Origin: Cordylochernes scorpioides
Taxonomy: Eukaryota; Arthropoda; Arachnida; Pseudoscorpiones; Chernetidae
NCBI GenBank assembly: GCA_030710605.1
Contig: CP092879.1
Location: 40,424,842 to 40,488,841 of the forward strand
Direction: 5' to 3'
Length of the DNA: 64,000 bases
Below the pieces are notes generated by a model, which saw only the letters and a program-made list of their open reading frames with translations, had not been told where the DNA came from and ran no database searches. The translations under genes and the position numbers were made by a program. This document shows positions 21,093-32,297 of this stretch, piece by piece; the stretch's first letter is position 1, and each line of letters opens with the position of its first letter.

Positions 21093-22088
21093 TCCTCCAA
21101 CACCTCGAATCTGTTGCGAGTTGGAATGTTTGGTCTCTCACACACATCGGCGTATACTTCTGGGCTCAGGTTCCGGGTGTTCAGCGGTTTTTTGTCATCA
21201 GGCGGGCTGTCTAGGCTAGGGGGAACTTCCTCAACCTTGCGAACGTATTTTATTCTGCAATACTTTGCTACATGACCCGGTCTATTACATCTAAAGCAGA
21301 TAGGTCGTCCGTCCTCGGTTCTACCTCTATCATTCCGAGGTTTTCTATCATAAGTGTTGCCAGAAGGAGTTCGTCTATATGTATCCTTTTGAGTGGATCG
21401 GGGAAATGTACGAGTCTCCTGTGGGGGGAAGTAAGTTTGGTTTTGTCTTGGTGCTCCCATCATAGGCCTCGAATAATTTTCAGTTTTATATGATTGAAAC
21501 TCTCTTGGTTGCCTGTTCCATCTGGCATGATTAGTTTCTTTTTGAGAAATCCGATTCATAAGAATTTTATTTTTCTCCTTTCGTTCCAGGTATTCCTTCT
21601 CGAACCCATCTATTCTCTTGCATGCCTCCAGAAGTTCTTCGATGGTTTTAGGGGGGTTGAGATATAGCGCCAGCGCGTACTCTTTCTTTAGACCTCCGAT
21701 TACAAATTGTATTTTTTCCATCTCTTCCATATTGGGCTGGACTTTGCTGCATTGAAGCAATATATCTTCAGCAAATCGCATCGCGAGTTCATTCCACCCC
21801 TGCATTCTGTTCAGTTTGAGCATCATCTCGTCCTTGTTCTCCAGCGACGCGAAGTCCTGGATGAGGCGAGTCTTGAAAATTTCCCAGGTGGCAAGATCGA
21901 CCTTGTGGAATTCATACCAAGTTTTAGCAGGTCCGACTAGGTTCATGGCGGCGTAGCGGGTGATGATGTAATCCGCCCAGCGGTAAAGAAACCCAACTTC
22001 TTCCAGAGAAGTGATCCATTGGCGTGGGTCTTCGCCTCCAGCATACTTCCTGATGTTCAAGCTTGGATTAAAGGGTGTAGGGTCAAAA

Positions 22089-22103
22089 CCGGCATCTCCA
22101 CCA
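22089..22103 (-). other. Primer-binding site, tRNA-Ala type
   Basis: Minus strand TGGTGGAGATGCCGG lies two bases inside the 5' LTR. It is complementary to CCGGCATCTCCACCA, the 3' end expected for eukaryotic tRNA-Ala including the added CCA. Confidence 0.8.
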
Positions 22104-22105
22104 GT

Positions 22106-22406
22106 TGTTACACCTGCCTCGACCGTAGGTGCTTCTAAAGGTTTCTAATCAGCGTTCGCCATCTCATAAAATAAACCAGACCGCGTTCTCATAAAACAAG
22201 CAACTATATTTTATTAACAATGAAAAAGTTAAACTGACTCTAGGAGATTTAGAGTAACAACGAACTAAACTCAAAAAACAAAAGAAGCTCTGTCAACTAA
22301 TTGTATCTCGCTCTTATATCAAAAGCCTTATTTACATAAATTTCTATTACCAATTATTTTATACTAATTTACATATTTTTACAAAATAACTATGCAGAAT
22401 GTGACA
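22106..22406 (-). repeat. Ty3-type 5' LTR
   Basis: 301 bp, nearly identical to the 3' LTR. Contains the predicted gag ATG at 22160-22162 and the TAG at 22145-22147. Promoter elements cannot be placed with confidence. Confidence 0.97.
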
Positions 22407-24620
22407 ATATATATATATATATATCCTTATTTAAATTTACATATTTACGAATTTTACTTCTATTAAAAAGATAAAAAATCAGCATATAGAATCAATACCC
22501 TGTTAAAGTCGAGAATATTGATAAAAGCGATAAGGTTTATGGGTATGACATCCTCATCAAAAGGCGCAACTCGATATCTAAATGAGAAAGTGAAAGATCT
22601 CAGAAAAAGGAAAAGGTTCATGAGGTCATCTGAAGGTATCTGTGACCTAATGGAATACAATAGCAAAGTTTATACTAACTGTAAAATTTGAACGCTTTTG
22701 AAACTTATCTCTTTATTAATATCTATTTCAGAAAACCTTATAGAAAATTATACTATGATATCGTTTGAAAGTGGGATGCATATACAGTTTTATCACACAC
22801 ACACATATATAAATATGTATATATATATGTAATATAAAAATATTAGTTTATTTAAAATTATATTTCATAGATTCAAATATTCTGTTTATATCTACCAGCA
22901 GATGTCGGGACTTTCCCTATATAAAAACGATTGTTGTTGTTTCTCGAGGGCCGTTTCAAACTTTTGTAAAATATGTAAATAGGTTTTCATTTTTTAGATT
23001 CTTACGCCTTAAGTCATGCATAGCTTTCTCAAATTATGTTTTCTATATTCCTTTAGCTCAATTAAAGCTATTTTCGATAACTAATTTTATTTAATTATTG
23101 CCGCGACTTCTGAAAAATATCACATACTCAGGGATTTCAAGATCAAGCAAATGCTTAACAGTATTCTCTATTCTCAAGATATTAAAAGCATCAAGTAATA
23201 TTTCTATATAATTCTAATATTCAAATATCAACAGAAATATCATTATTTTTATAACATATATATATATATATACTAAAATAGGCATCTTTCCCTTTAAACA
23301 TGCATCAGAGCGAGACGTTATGTTCGTCACCCTTGTGAAAAGCTCTACTAGTGATGATGAGAATGAGCGAGCCACAACACCAGTTTTGGTAAATTACGAC
23401 AGCTAACCTTTTATACCATGGTTTAGGGTTTTGGCCCTCATCAAGTTGGCTCATATATAGGTTGGCCTTTTATATTAAATTTCCAAAACTGGCGTTGTGG
23501 CTTTTTTTTATGATCACCAGTAAACGTGTTTATTAGGATGATGAACAGTGCATCGTTTTGATGCATAACTAAAGGGAGAGGTGTCTCTTTTGGTACATTA
23601 ATATCATTATCCCAAAACTCAATATTATATATATATTTGCATAAATATAACTAAAAAATAATGAAGAGTAAAAGAGAAACATAATGAGTAAGATACGTTT
23701 ATATTATTATTATTGAGATGAATATTATGAATGTATCAATAAATATCTAAAATGTTTAACGGTAAGATTTTTAACAACGGGGAACCAAGAATATAAATAG
23801 GCTTTAACACGTCATGTGCTTGTCTAAAAATCAATAATATATATAAATATATTATGGAAATATATTGTATAATAACCATTCGATTTTTATTTTCATTCTA
23901 ATTAACAATTGCGTAGTTTAATTTCTTTCTCTCTCTCATGTTTTTCGCTAAAATAAAAATACAGATCAAGTGTGATTGCATCGCATCTAACATACCAAGA
24001 CCTATATATTAGCAAAGGGTGATCTGATGAATAGTATCCTGTTTTGTTATTTAACTATTTAATAATTAACTTTATTTATAATATTCTCATTTTATATAAA
24101 AACTAACATATATTACCTTTATGTAAGGTATATTTATATTGAAATATTAATATATTTACTTTAATTTTTTCACATTAAAAAGTGAATTGTTATTCAAAAT
24201 TATAATTTTTTAACGAAACCTTTCTTTTAAAATATAAATATAATTAGAAGCTATTTCTATAGACCTTATATAATATAAATATAGCTTTCAATTTATATAT
24301 ATTAAATGTATATATTGTCAGCGGAAATGTACGTATTACATCCCAAACACGATGCGACGCCAGCCATCTCTGATATAAACGAATAGAACGATGTAACAAA
24401 TATTTATGGAAGGATTCTGTGTCATCGAAGTCAATTACATCAACAAATCTATGTAAATAGAGTTGACAACATAGAAACCATCTTTTGTGTAAAAAATACA
24501 TTTAAATTTATTTTAAATTACTTCTAGACATTAAATAAACAAGGGATAGCAAAGAAACACCGTTTTAAATCATCTCTTTGTAACTTTTAAATATTTAAAC
24601 TTTCTACGAAGGTAAACTGA
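22407..24620. other. AT-rich stretch with microsatellites and a MITE remnant
   Basis: (AT)n tracts at 22407-22423 and near 23260. At 23370-23510 there is a foldback with gccacaacaccagttttgg on the left and ccaaaactggcgttgtggct on the right, a relative of the interior of the foldback MITE at 42475-42823. 23880-24600 is very AT-rich. The ORFs here resemble nothing. Confidence 0.55.
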
Positions 24621-24624
24621 GGGA

Positions 24625-24750
24625 GGACTTGTGGAAGAGTGATATACATCGTCGATTCTCGAAAACCACTATTCGGGTTCGAATCCCGTATTAGACACTT
24701 TTTTTTTCTGTAGTAAAAATTTCTTTAATGGCCCTCGGGGCTTTGGCAAC
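24625..24750 (+). repeat. tRNA-derived SINE, 5' half
   Basis: Contains gggttcgaatcccgtatt (B box), the linker agacactttttttttctg and the body start aatggccctcgg. The 3' half is missing. Downstream, 24751-25230 is AT-rich with a GAAP-like palindromic scrap (gaacctttcggttcttcc) and no gene. Confidence 0.65.
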
Positions 24751-25235
24751 TTTTTTTCGGAAGGGCATCACTCGATACAAATATTTATATAAACGTATAA
24801 CGAATCTAAAGTTTTACGAAGGAGCCTCTTTTATTATACTTTTGCAAGCTTTCGAACCTTTCGGTTCTTCCACAGGCGTGGCTAGTATGACTACACTAAC
24901 AGGGTATAAGCGCGCTTGAGCCATTATATACAACATATAAATTTACATTCGGAGTGATATTTCAAACGTAATAAAATAGAAATAGGAATTAAAAATAAAA
25001 ATAAAACTATGTAAATGAACTTATAGATTTTTAAAATTTAGATAAAATTATGGCAAAAACTTTTAAATACGATAAAAGTTAAGTAAAATAATGATATTCA
25101 CTGTATGTAAGCCGTGTGACACTTTAAAATTTCGTAACATTTAAAACCAGTAAAATTTTAAAACATCTCAACACAGAAAAACCAAGCGGGGGTCCACTCC
25201 AACCCGACCACACACCTGAGTATATCACGGTATAA

Positions 25236-25991
25236 CTATTGAGATATTATATGATATATTTCCGGTAGATCTATTTTCCTATTAATGCTGTTTGTTTGTG
25301 TTGATATGATGGATTCCAGTACCAATCTGTGCTGCTTATTGTTTATGTGCTGATATAGGATTTTAGGATGATCTAAGTTGAAGTTATGGCCAGTGTTTGA
25401 AATATGTTGGTATATAAGTGATTTCGGGTCTCTATTGTTTATGTTTCGTTTGTGTTCGGTGATTCTGATATACGAGGTTCTGACAGGCTCCCCCACATAG
25501 GAGGCTGGGCAATCCTGGCAAGAAACCGCGTATACTGCTCCGGTGGAGTGGATGGGATTGTTGGGTGCGTCTACTTTGGTGATAGGATTCCTGAGGAGGG
25601 CAGCAAGATTGGGAGGGCTGTTAAAATAAACTTGGATGCCATATGGGCGAAGGATTCTGGAAATGGCAACAGAGAACGAGGAATATGGAAGATGGCAGAC
25701 TGCTCTATAAGTCGTGGAGGTCCTCGGAGCAGTGGGATCAAACGTGTGTTTATCTATGAATTTTCTTGGGTATCCTGCAGTGGTTAGAAGGGTGGTAATT
25801 CTGTTTTTTTCTATGGCTTTAAATATAGGTAATGAGCAATGCGTATGTACTCTTTTGATTAAAGTCCTGACTGTATTTACTTTATAGGCTACCGGGCTAT
25901 TGGAGGAGAAATGGGTGTATAGAGGTGGGATATTCTTTTTGTAATATTTTTTCCACCCTTCAGTGTAGAACATATAAGAATACTTGTTCAA
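25236..25991 (-). pseudogene. Penelope-like element: RT C-terminus and GIY-YIG endonuclease
   Basis: A single 251-codon open frame. Residues 30-85 (SPVAYKVNTVRTLIKRVHTH ... GYPRKFI) match the end of the Penelope-type RT. Residues 152-245 form the GIY-YIG nuclease region: AVYAVSC at 152-158, YVG at 165-167, an Arg-containing helix ITEHKRNI, and a Glu in VLESIIST. The CxxC-type pair in SCQDCP fits the Penelope linker. Most of the RT palm is missing, so this is a 5'-truncated copy, as is common for this class. The frame is uninterrupted, which implies fairly recent insertion. Confidence 0.9.
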
Positions 25992-26150
25992 TGCAGTATT
26001 AGAGCTTTAAGGTCTGGTAGCTTCAATTGGCGAAATCTCTGGGAGGATTCACCACTGATGAGCCAAGTCCTCCCAATATTTTCATCGCAATAAGGACAGT
26101 ATAAGTTTGTTTTATTTGTTAAAGAAATATTCGTGCTTTAATGCTTTCAT
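25992..26150 (-). repeat. Penelope-linked family B, copy 2 (contiguous with the Penelope ORF)
   Basis: Directly upstream of the Penelope-like frame: cagtattagagctttaaggt, aattggcgaaatctctggg, aggattcaccactgatgag, and gcaataaggacagtataag. The same order appears in the free-standing family copies at 50885-51297 and 32622-33125. In those copies the match carries on into a segment aligned with the first codons of the Penelope frame. Confidence 0.75.
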
Positions 26151-26159
26151 TTCCTATAC

Positions 26160-26265
26160 GCTTATATGTTTAAAAGTCTAACTGCTTTCTACACGTATAG
26201 ATTATGCACTTGCAATAAAAACAGTCACTAACTACCCCACCATGAATATCATCGCGTATATCACG
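26160..26265 (+). repeat. SINE 3' fragment
   Basis: Matches the 3' body: ctaactgctttctacacgta, gcacttgcaataaaaacagtc and ccaccatgaatatcatcg. No head. Confidence 0.6.
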
Positions 26266-27700
26266 TCTATCAGGATAAAAAAAAGGAAATTAAAAGAAGG
26301 GAAATCTTGCTATATGTTCTTATCTTTAATAGGTTTATATGATAGGTCCCTGTCCTTGGTTTACCTACCACCGCCATTCGAAGACGCATGCGCATTTCAT
26401 TCCATTTTTATCACCGTTGTTTGGCTACACGCAGCATTCCATTCGATCATCTCTTTGTTATATTTATTATATTGTTTTTTTCTTTGTTTTGTAGAATAAA
26501 TGCGGTGTTAAGACTTCATTTATTTATTTGTTTCAACACACAAACGCGATATCCCGGCTAGGGATAATTGCGTCGATATACCTTTTTTTTTAAACAGAAA
26601 CAGTTATAAAATCTTTACAAAAAAAAAGAGTAATCGGAATAAAAAGAGAAAAAAAAATATATATATATATATATTAGGAACCTGAACCTTTCAGGTTTGA
26701 AAGAAAATCATGAATATATTTACAAAAATAGTTAAACAGAGTGAAGACTTCATGTTATTTTGGTTCCCAGTTTGGGGGATTTTAGAATGTTTATCACAAG
26801 TGTGATATGTAAATGTTTTATTATATTTGCATATACCTTTATAACTATGAAATGTGCTATAATAAATGAAAAATAAATTTGCCATCTAGCATCTCAATTA
26901 TAGACCATATTTTAAAGAGCAAAATGACTTGATAGAATACATCTTATAGAAATTTACCTTCAGGATGAATCAGGAGTGAGTATTTATGTATTTTGGGACA
27001 TCACCCTACAATAGTATGTTAAATAATACATTTTTCAGATTTATACTATATTTGTAAAATTCAAAAATATTATAAAAAGGTTTGATGATATATATTTTTT
27101 TAAATTTCATCTTATACTTACTCAATATTTTTATTTAAAAAATAATATTTATTTCATAAACACTTTCTCTAACACCTTCATACAGTTCCTTTAACTTTGT
27201 AATTACTTTAATTAAATTCTTAATATAATTAGGAGGGGTAAATTGAATTATTAATAAATATGTTAATGATTAAAATTAATTTAGCTACATTTACGCCTAG
27301 TATTTTCAAACTTATATTATCTGGAGAAATATATGAGTAAAGCGGCTATCTCCATGTCCATCAAAAGAGCCATATACTTGTGATTTATTTTATAAATAAA
27401 AGACAATACAAAATACTTAATTTTACCTTTATCACGATAATACAAGCTTTCAGGCGTAACAACCCTTCGAAGGTATAATTTAAACTCTAAAACTTAAGTA
27501 TTAAAAACAAATTCTTTGTTTAATTTCCAAGTTTTAATGTCGGAATCTGTGATAACTGGAAATTCGTCGGACCTGAAGATTGTGGTTGGGTTCTGTGCTG
27601 CCTGGAATATAAAAGATCCATCTATGCTTCCTTACTGTATTGAATCTGTATATGACCAATGGTCTTAATAAAGCCTTATGTGTATGTGTGTGATATCATA
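26266..27700. other. AT-rich stretch, no gene seen
   Basis: 26330-26460 is somewhat less AT-rich but has no recognisable product. 26660-26680 is (AT)n. 27450-27490 carries an inverted copy of the motif gttacgcccgaaa seen in the direct repeats that follow. Confidence 0.5.
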
Positions 27701-27704
27701 AATT

Positions 27705-28005
27705 TTACCTGTCGAAGAGCAGTTACGCCCGAGAGTTTATATTGTCGTGATAAAAAGAAAAGAAACTCTATCCTCAGCTGATTGTATTTTATTTATAATT
27801 TTACAGAATGAATAATAATATTTAGATATATGAATTTGTTTAATTTATGAGTTTTAGTATCATATATAATTGAACTCTTGTCGAAGAGCTGTTACGCCCG
27901 AAATCTTGTATTATCTTGATAAAAGTAAAATAACTCTTCTTTCAGCAGAGATTGTCTTTTATTTAATAATTTATACAGAATGGATTATATAATACACATC
28001 ATTAC
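27705..28005. repeat. Two diverged direct repeats
   Basis: gtcgaagagcagttacgccc (27715) and gtcgaagagctgttacgccc (27878) each start about 120 bases of related sequence, ending in ttatttataattttacagaatg and ttatttaataatttatacagaatgg. The structure could be LTR remnants or a two-unit tandem; the class is unknown. Confidence 0.65.
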
Positions 28006-28029
28006 CGATCTTTATACTAATACAAGTGC

Positions 28030-28135
28030 ACACCCAAACATGGTACAAGCTTGGATTATCATGGTATATAAGAGTGTGTGACTGTTTTTACTGTAAGTGC
28101 ACCTCGTGTACACACCCATGTAAAACATATTGACT
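28030..28135 (-). repeat. SINE 3' fragment
   Basis: Minus-strand tail of the tRNA-derived SINE: attatcatggta, gtgtgactgtttttactgta, agtgcacctcgtgtacaca. 28136-28730 after it is AT-rich with nothing recognised. Confidence 0.55.
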
Positions 28136-28734
28136 TTAAACTTAGAACATACTAGTGATCCGATTTGATACTTATAACTATGGTGAGGGATATCAAAATC
28201 GAGATCATTGAAGATATTTTTAAGGAAAGAAATGTGTTCAATACCGATTCGATCCCTGTTCTCAGTTGTTGTCTTCTATTGAGAGTGTGAGTCAAATCTC
28301 TCTCATCCCTATGGTTACTGTATTGACATTTTGTCTGAATAGCTATTAAAATTTTTAAAGGTTAATGATTTCTAAAGAAATATTCGATTGAGTTTCTTAT
28401 TCATTATTCATTTCTGAATACTTGGGCTTTATGCAGTAAAACTACAATATATGACGTGAAAGACACATAGTGAAGTTATTAAATATTTTATTTTTCATAC
28501 TTATCATATAATTATAATAAAAATGGGAAAGCACAACACAACAAACACAAAAGAAAAAAATTTGTACAGTTGGATTCATAATTAAAATAGATTTATTATT
28601 AAAATATAATTATCTTTGAAAAGAGTCACAGCGAGTCTTTTAAGCATCGAAAAATAAGTATAAAAAAGGTTGAAAAGTAATTAATTTAAAACGCAATATT
28701 ATAAAATATTATTCTGATATTAATATATGGAGCA

Positions 28735-28925
28735 CACAGTAAAATCTGTCTTGAACAAACTCTCAATAAACCAAAAAATGGGAGGATACCACAGTTTGTC
28801 ATTTAACACCGGTTCAAGTACGTGTCTCTAGGTAATGCTAGTGTTTGAAAACAAGAGTTTGCTTAAGACAGAATCTACTTACAAGCGGAACCAGTCTAAA
28901 TACTGTTGCATCATGGCTAATACAC
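28735..28925. repeat. Foldback repeat
   Basis: aaaatctgtcttgaacaaact at 28741 is inverted relative to agtttgcttaagacagaatct at 28857. The interior contains a segment with gtcatttaacaccggttcaa. It abuts the start of family C copy 2; class unknown. Confidence 0.6.
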
Positions 28926-29275
28926 CTAATTTATTTTAATTTGTAATATTATTTTTCATATATTTCAAATTCAAATTTATATTTTATATTTATTTATTTT
29001 ATTAAACAGAATATATGTATTATAAACAGATTTATGTATTATAAAATAACCATTTGTATTTTGGTACACTGTGTGACTTCACTGCTCTCTTTGATGTGAG
29101 AAATAAATAAATTATTCTGGAGGCTACTTAAAGTAGAGTTATCTCATTATTCTCTTATATAAATTTGTAGGATGGTTGAAACACGCTCTGGTAAGATGTA
29201 AGACCCGGCACAGGAGAGAATCAAGGTTGAAGAGTCTGCCAAGCTGCAACCTGGTGCAACAATACAAACGCCTCT
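28905..29275 (+). repeat. Dispersed repeat family C, copy 2
   Basis: Leader with ttgcatcatggctaat, AT-rich middle with tttatttattttattaaacag, then tttgtaggATGG. The frame from 29172 reads MVETRSGKM then a stop. Past that stop the conserved block AKLQPGATI is still recognisable in frame, so this copy is a pseudogenised version. Confidence 0.7.
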
Positions 29276-29324
29276 CTCTCTCTAAACATATTCGGGCTTT
29301 AAGAAATTTGAAATTTTTTGACAC

Positions 29325-29505
29325 GTATGATTCTTTCAAAAATAATCAATTTTCTACTGCCCTTACTGTAAAGATAAAATAATGGAAATGCCTGGCTCAT
29401 CAGTGAATTTAAATTATGATTAACCAGACCCTCCCATTATTTTATCATTGCAGTAAGGGCAGTAGAAAATAGATATATATTTTTTGAAAGAATCATACGC
29501 CTAAA
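29325..29505 (+). repeat. Penelope-linked family B, short copy 3
   Basis: Inverted ends: ttctactgcccttactgtaa on the left and cagtaagggcagtagaaaat on the right, extending outward to tctttcaaaaa and tttttgaaagaat. Between them lie ctcatcagtgaattt and gaccctcccat. The Penelope-coding part is absent. Confidence 0.75.
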
Positions 29506-30980
29506 AAATAGTTCAAATTTCTTTAACAGATGGCGTGCTAATGCATCATATTAAGACTTGGGATTTATTAACATTAAAATATTTTAATATTAAAATGAAC
29601 TATCCTTTGTTGAAAAGGACTTTGGAAAAATGCTGTACCAAAGTGCCATCCTCGGTAGGAACATAATTACTATAAAAATACAAATTAAATAAAGGCAGAT
29701 AGAAGATTGGTACAAAAGGTCATTTGATTCAATCTAGACAGTTAACTCTAATTAACTAATTTATAACAACCCAGCGTTTAATTAGACCATATCCGATAGC
29801 TGTGGGTGTATTTACAAAAAAAGACACAGGTTTTGTTGATGTTAATTGAAATTTAGTATAAATGTTATATATGTGGAAGAGGCTATATCGTAAAATGGTT
29901 GTTTCGGTCGAGCACAGAGGCCACATTTCTCACTATCAAACCTTGGCTCTCAATTGTAAGCAATGGAAGCCTGGCGTTGATCCAAGTACCAGGGCGTGCC
30001 AATGGCTACACATCATCTTTTCCTCTATGTCCAGTGAACTATCACTCTTAAAATATCAAAACATGTTAATATAACTAGTTATTGTAATGAATATAGAGTC
30101 ACGGCCAAAGAACAGTTACTCTATAGTACCAATATATACTCGGTAAAGGTCAAAAGACGAATGAATAACCTACATTGTAGATGCAATTGCTCGCTTTCCT
30201 GCAAAATACAATGATAATTTGACATGGACCCAGAGCAGCAGCTTTACACACCCAAGATAGTGGACATTGCTGATGCTGTGATAGAGATGTATGGAGACAT
30301 CTGAGGCTCTTCATTGGACATGATAACAACAACGAAGATAATAAAAGAGAATAAACTACAATTATAATCCATTTTTATTATTTAATTCATGCATGAGAAT
30401 CGTTTTCCAATATGGAATGCACAACGTACTTTTCTAAGGTAGAAGACAAAACATGTCAACACTCTATGTCGGCCGAAAAAAAGTATGCCTAAACGGTTTC
30501 AAACCCGGCTCACCAGGATGTACATCTCACACGATATTTGATCAGAAATAGAAGCACATCAACATTTATTACTTGAAGTTTTGCAAGATAGATTTGCTAC
30601 AGGAATGTCAGATTAATACAGTGGTGTGACATCATTGATAAAGGTGCAGAGCACTTCGCTAGAAGTCAATTGAGGAAATGCCACAAAGTGGTGGAAACGT
30701 CAAAATCATTGGAATCTACTTATTATCTTCTATTTTATCCTATGATGAAATTTATTATAAGATTTTTAATAATACATATTTATTTTAGCCATATGTTTCT
30801 TACGATATATATTATCAAATTTGATCTCTACATACCTTACTGCAATGATAGAAATATTTAGATGAGAGGGCTTAGCTCATAGGTGGTGTATGTGTAAAAT
30901 ATCTTATCTAATAATTCCTATTATTGTAGTAAGGTCTGTAGATATAATATTTGAACATAATTGTATCATAATAAAAACAT
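29506..30980. other. AT-rich stretch, no gene resolved
   Basis: 29920-30020 and 30180-30310 have more balanced composition, but the ORFs (29862-30074 plus, 30150-30332 minus) match nothing I know. No repeat in common with the rest of the window was recognised. Confidence 0.4.
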
Positions 30981-31129
30981 ACAATCATAAAACTTAAGGA
31001 AGTTGTACCTTTTAGCATGTATATCGAGATTCAGAAAATAACACTGAAAGATATTTTATACACAGTGACTTTTATTGAATACACACGAGATAACCAAGTG
31101 GTAAGAAAATTTCCACAGGCTCCATAAAA

Positions 31130-32297
31130 CAATGGTTGCCTGTAAAGTCGGTTTTACGGGCGAAGATTTTACGTGACAACGGTAGAATATTTATTGATAT
31201 GAATATAATTAAATTGCACAATAGGAACAAGGAATTGAATGAAAATAAGAATTGCACAAATTTTAATTATAGAAATATATTTTGTTTACTAAAACATTGT
31301 ACATGTAAACTTAAACTTAACTAATTCCTATTTGAGTGATTTTGTTGAGGATAGGACGATGATAGGAGAAATATGAAATGAAAGGAAGTGTTTCTGCTGT
31401 AATGTGTCTTGCGAAAGTCAAGTCGATAGTTGTTCCTTTTAACGTAGTTGACTTAGAAACGTTTGATACGCAATCAAGATTATACGTATTTTTCATGAAT
31501 TTAAGAAACGAGTTGTCAGGCTTTACGTTTTTGTTAAAATCACCACACAGAAGAATCGGTATACTAGAATCAACTTGCACGAACGGTGGCACGTACTGGC
31601 TGTTGTGAATGTACGGACCGAGTCCTTGCCATAGTAACATTCCAATATCCTGCATACTAGCTCCTGGATGAATATATACAGCACCGAGTATAAACTTGAA
31701 GCTAGTATTAGCGGCGAAGCAAGTAACTTCATTCAATGCACATGTCACCCTTGGTTTTAATGACACGAGTTACGTCTGTAATCGCAACTTGGAACACTTC
31801 CGCCGTAGATGTCGATGATAATTTACGATAGATCGCCACTCCACCAGCCGCGTTGGTATTTGAAAATCAAAACACTTATTCAGATCGAAGGTTCAAATTT
31901 TTGCTAAATAAATTTGAAATTAAATAAAATTTGTAATTGTAAATGATGAAGTTGAAAATTAAAACATTTACTTAAATTAGATGTTAAAATTCTTGCTCAA
32001 CACAGTTTAAATAAAGTTTTCTTATATCTGCCACTTTTTCTTAATATTTGTAATTTTAAAGAATCAATTCGAAAATCAAAACATTTATTCAGATCGAAGG
32101 TTCAAATTTTTGCTAAATAAATTTGAAACTATTTAAAATTTGTAAAATAATAATTAATTAATTAATTAATTTTAAACTAATAATTTACTTAACACTATCA
32201 ACACTCTCGTTCGATGACTCATCGTAACGTTACCGGGCGTTACACTTTTTCATAAGTGACTCCCAGCCGCAACCTAATTTAAGACGTTGTCACGTCA
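31130..32297 (-). mobile_element. Endonuclease-bearing insertion, probably Helentron-derived
   Basis: About 1.17 kb lies within the MITE. Near each end is the same 11-base motif in inverted orientation: acgtgacaacg at 31171 and cgttgtcacgt at 32285. It encodes an endonuclease fragment on the minus strand. Short subterminal inverted repeats together with an APE-type endonuclease are features of Helentrons, a branch of rolling-circle transposons; a LINE fragment is the alternative. Its end (agtgactcccagccgcaacc, 32251 onward) recurs at 58112. There is an internal duplication around 31870-31930 and 32065-32130 (cagatcgaaggttcaaattt). Confidence 0.6.
31317..31766 (-). pseudogene. APE-type endonuclease domain fragment
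   Basis: A 149-codon frame. Motifs in order: ILGAVYIHPGAS (strand with the conserved Tyr), ILLCGDFNKN (GDFN, active-site Asp and Asn), LKGTTIDLTF (the TxIDLxF-type block), and ISYFSYHRPI (the terminal His of the SDH motif, with Tyr where Asp is usual). It lacks the N-terminal part with the metal-binding Glu. In known elements this domain nicks DNA for target-primed reverse transcription (LINEs) or is fused to Helentron Rep/helicase. Confidence 0.78.

Larger units (their letters stand above)
21083..22162 (-). pseudogene. Ty3-type gag, start inside the 5' LTR, nonsense at codon 6
   Basis: The frame is open from 22144 to the TAG at 21083-21085, across the primer-binding site. No ATG occurs in the internal part before the conserved region; the first in-frame ATG is at 22162-22160 inside the LTR. 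Codon 6 is TAG in this LTR but CAG in the 3' LTR, so the lesion arose after or at insertion. The protein has a capsid-type domain (GGEDPRQWITSLEEVG and the following helices), a basic Q/R/N-rich stretch, and one CCHC knuckle CFRCNRPGHVAKYC near its C-terminus. It would form the particle and bind RNA. Confidence 0.92.
17372..22406 (-). mobile_element. Ty3-type LTR retrotransposon, nearly full-length
   Basis: 5035 bp with two 301-bp LTRs, minus-strand gag and pol, a primer-binding site, a polypurine tract, and atat on both outer sides (a possible 4-bp target duplication within TA-rich DNA). Order protease, RT, RNase H, integrase is that of Ty3/Gypsy elements. There is no envelope-like ORF. LTR identity by eye is about 99% (two transitions), so insertion is recent, yet pol has several indels and gag a nonsense codon. 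Confidence 0.97.

Noticed and set aside
21000-22406. Envelope-like ORF that would make the Ty3-type element a retrovirus-like one
   Set aside because: Pol is followed directly by the polypurine tract and LTR; there is no room for a third gene.
27705-28005. A small LTR pair with an element between
   Set aside because: The two repeats are almost adjacent, with no internal sequence and no TG/CA ends.
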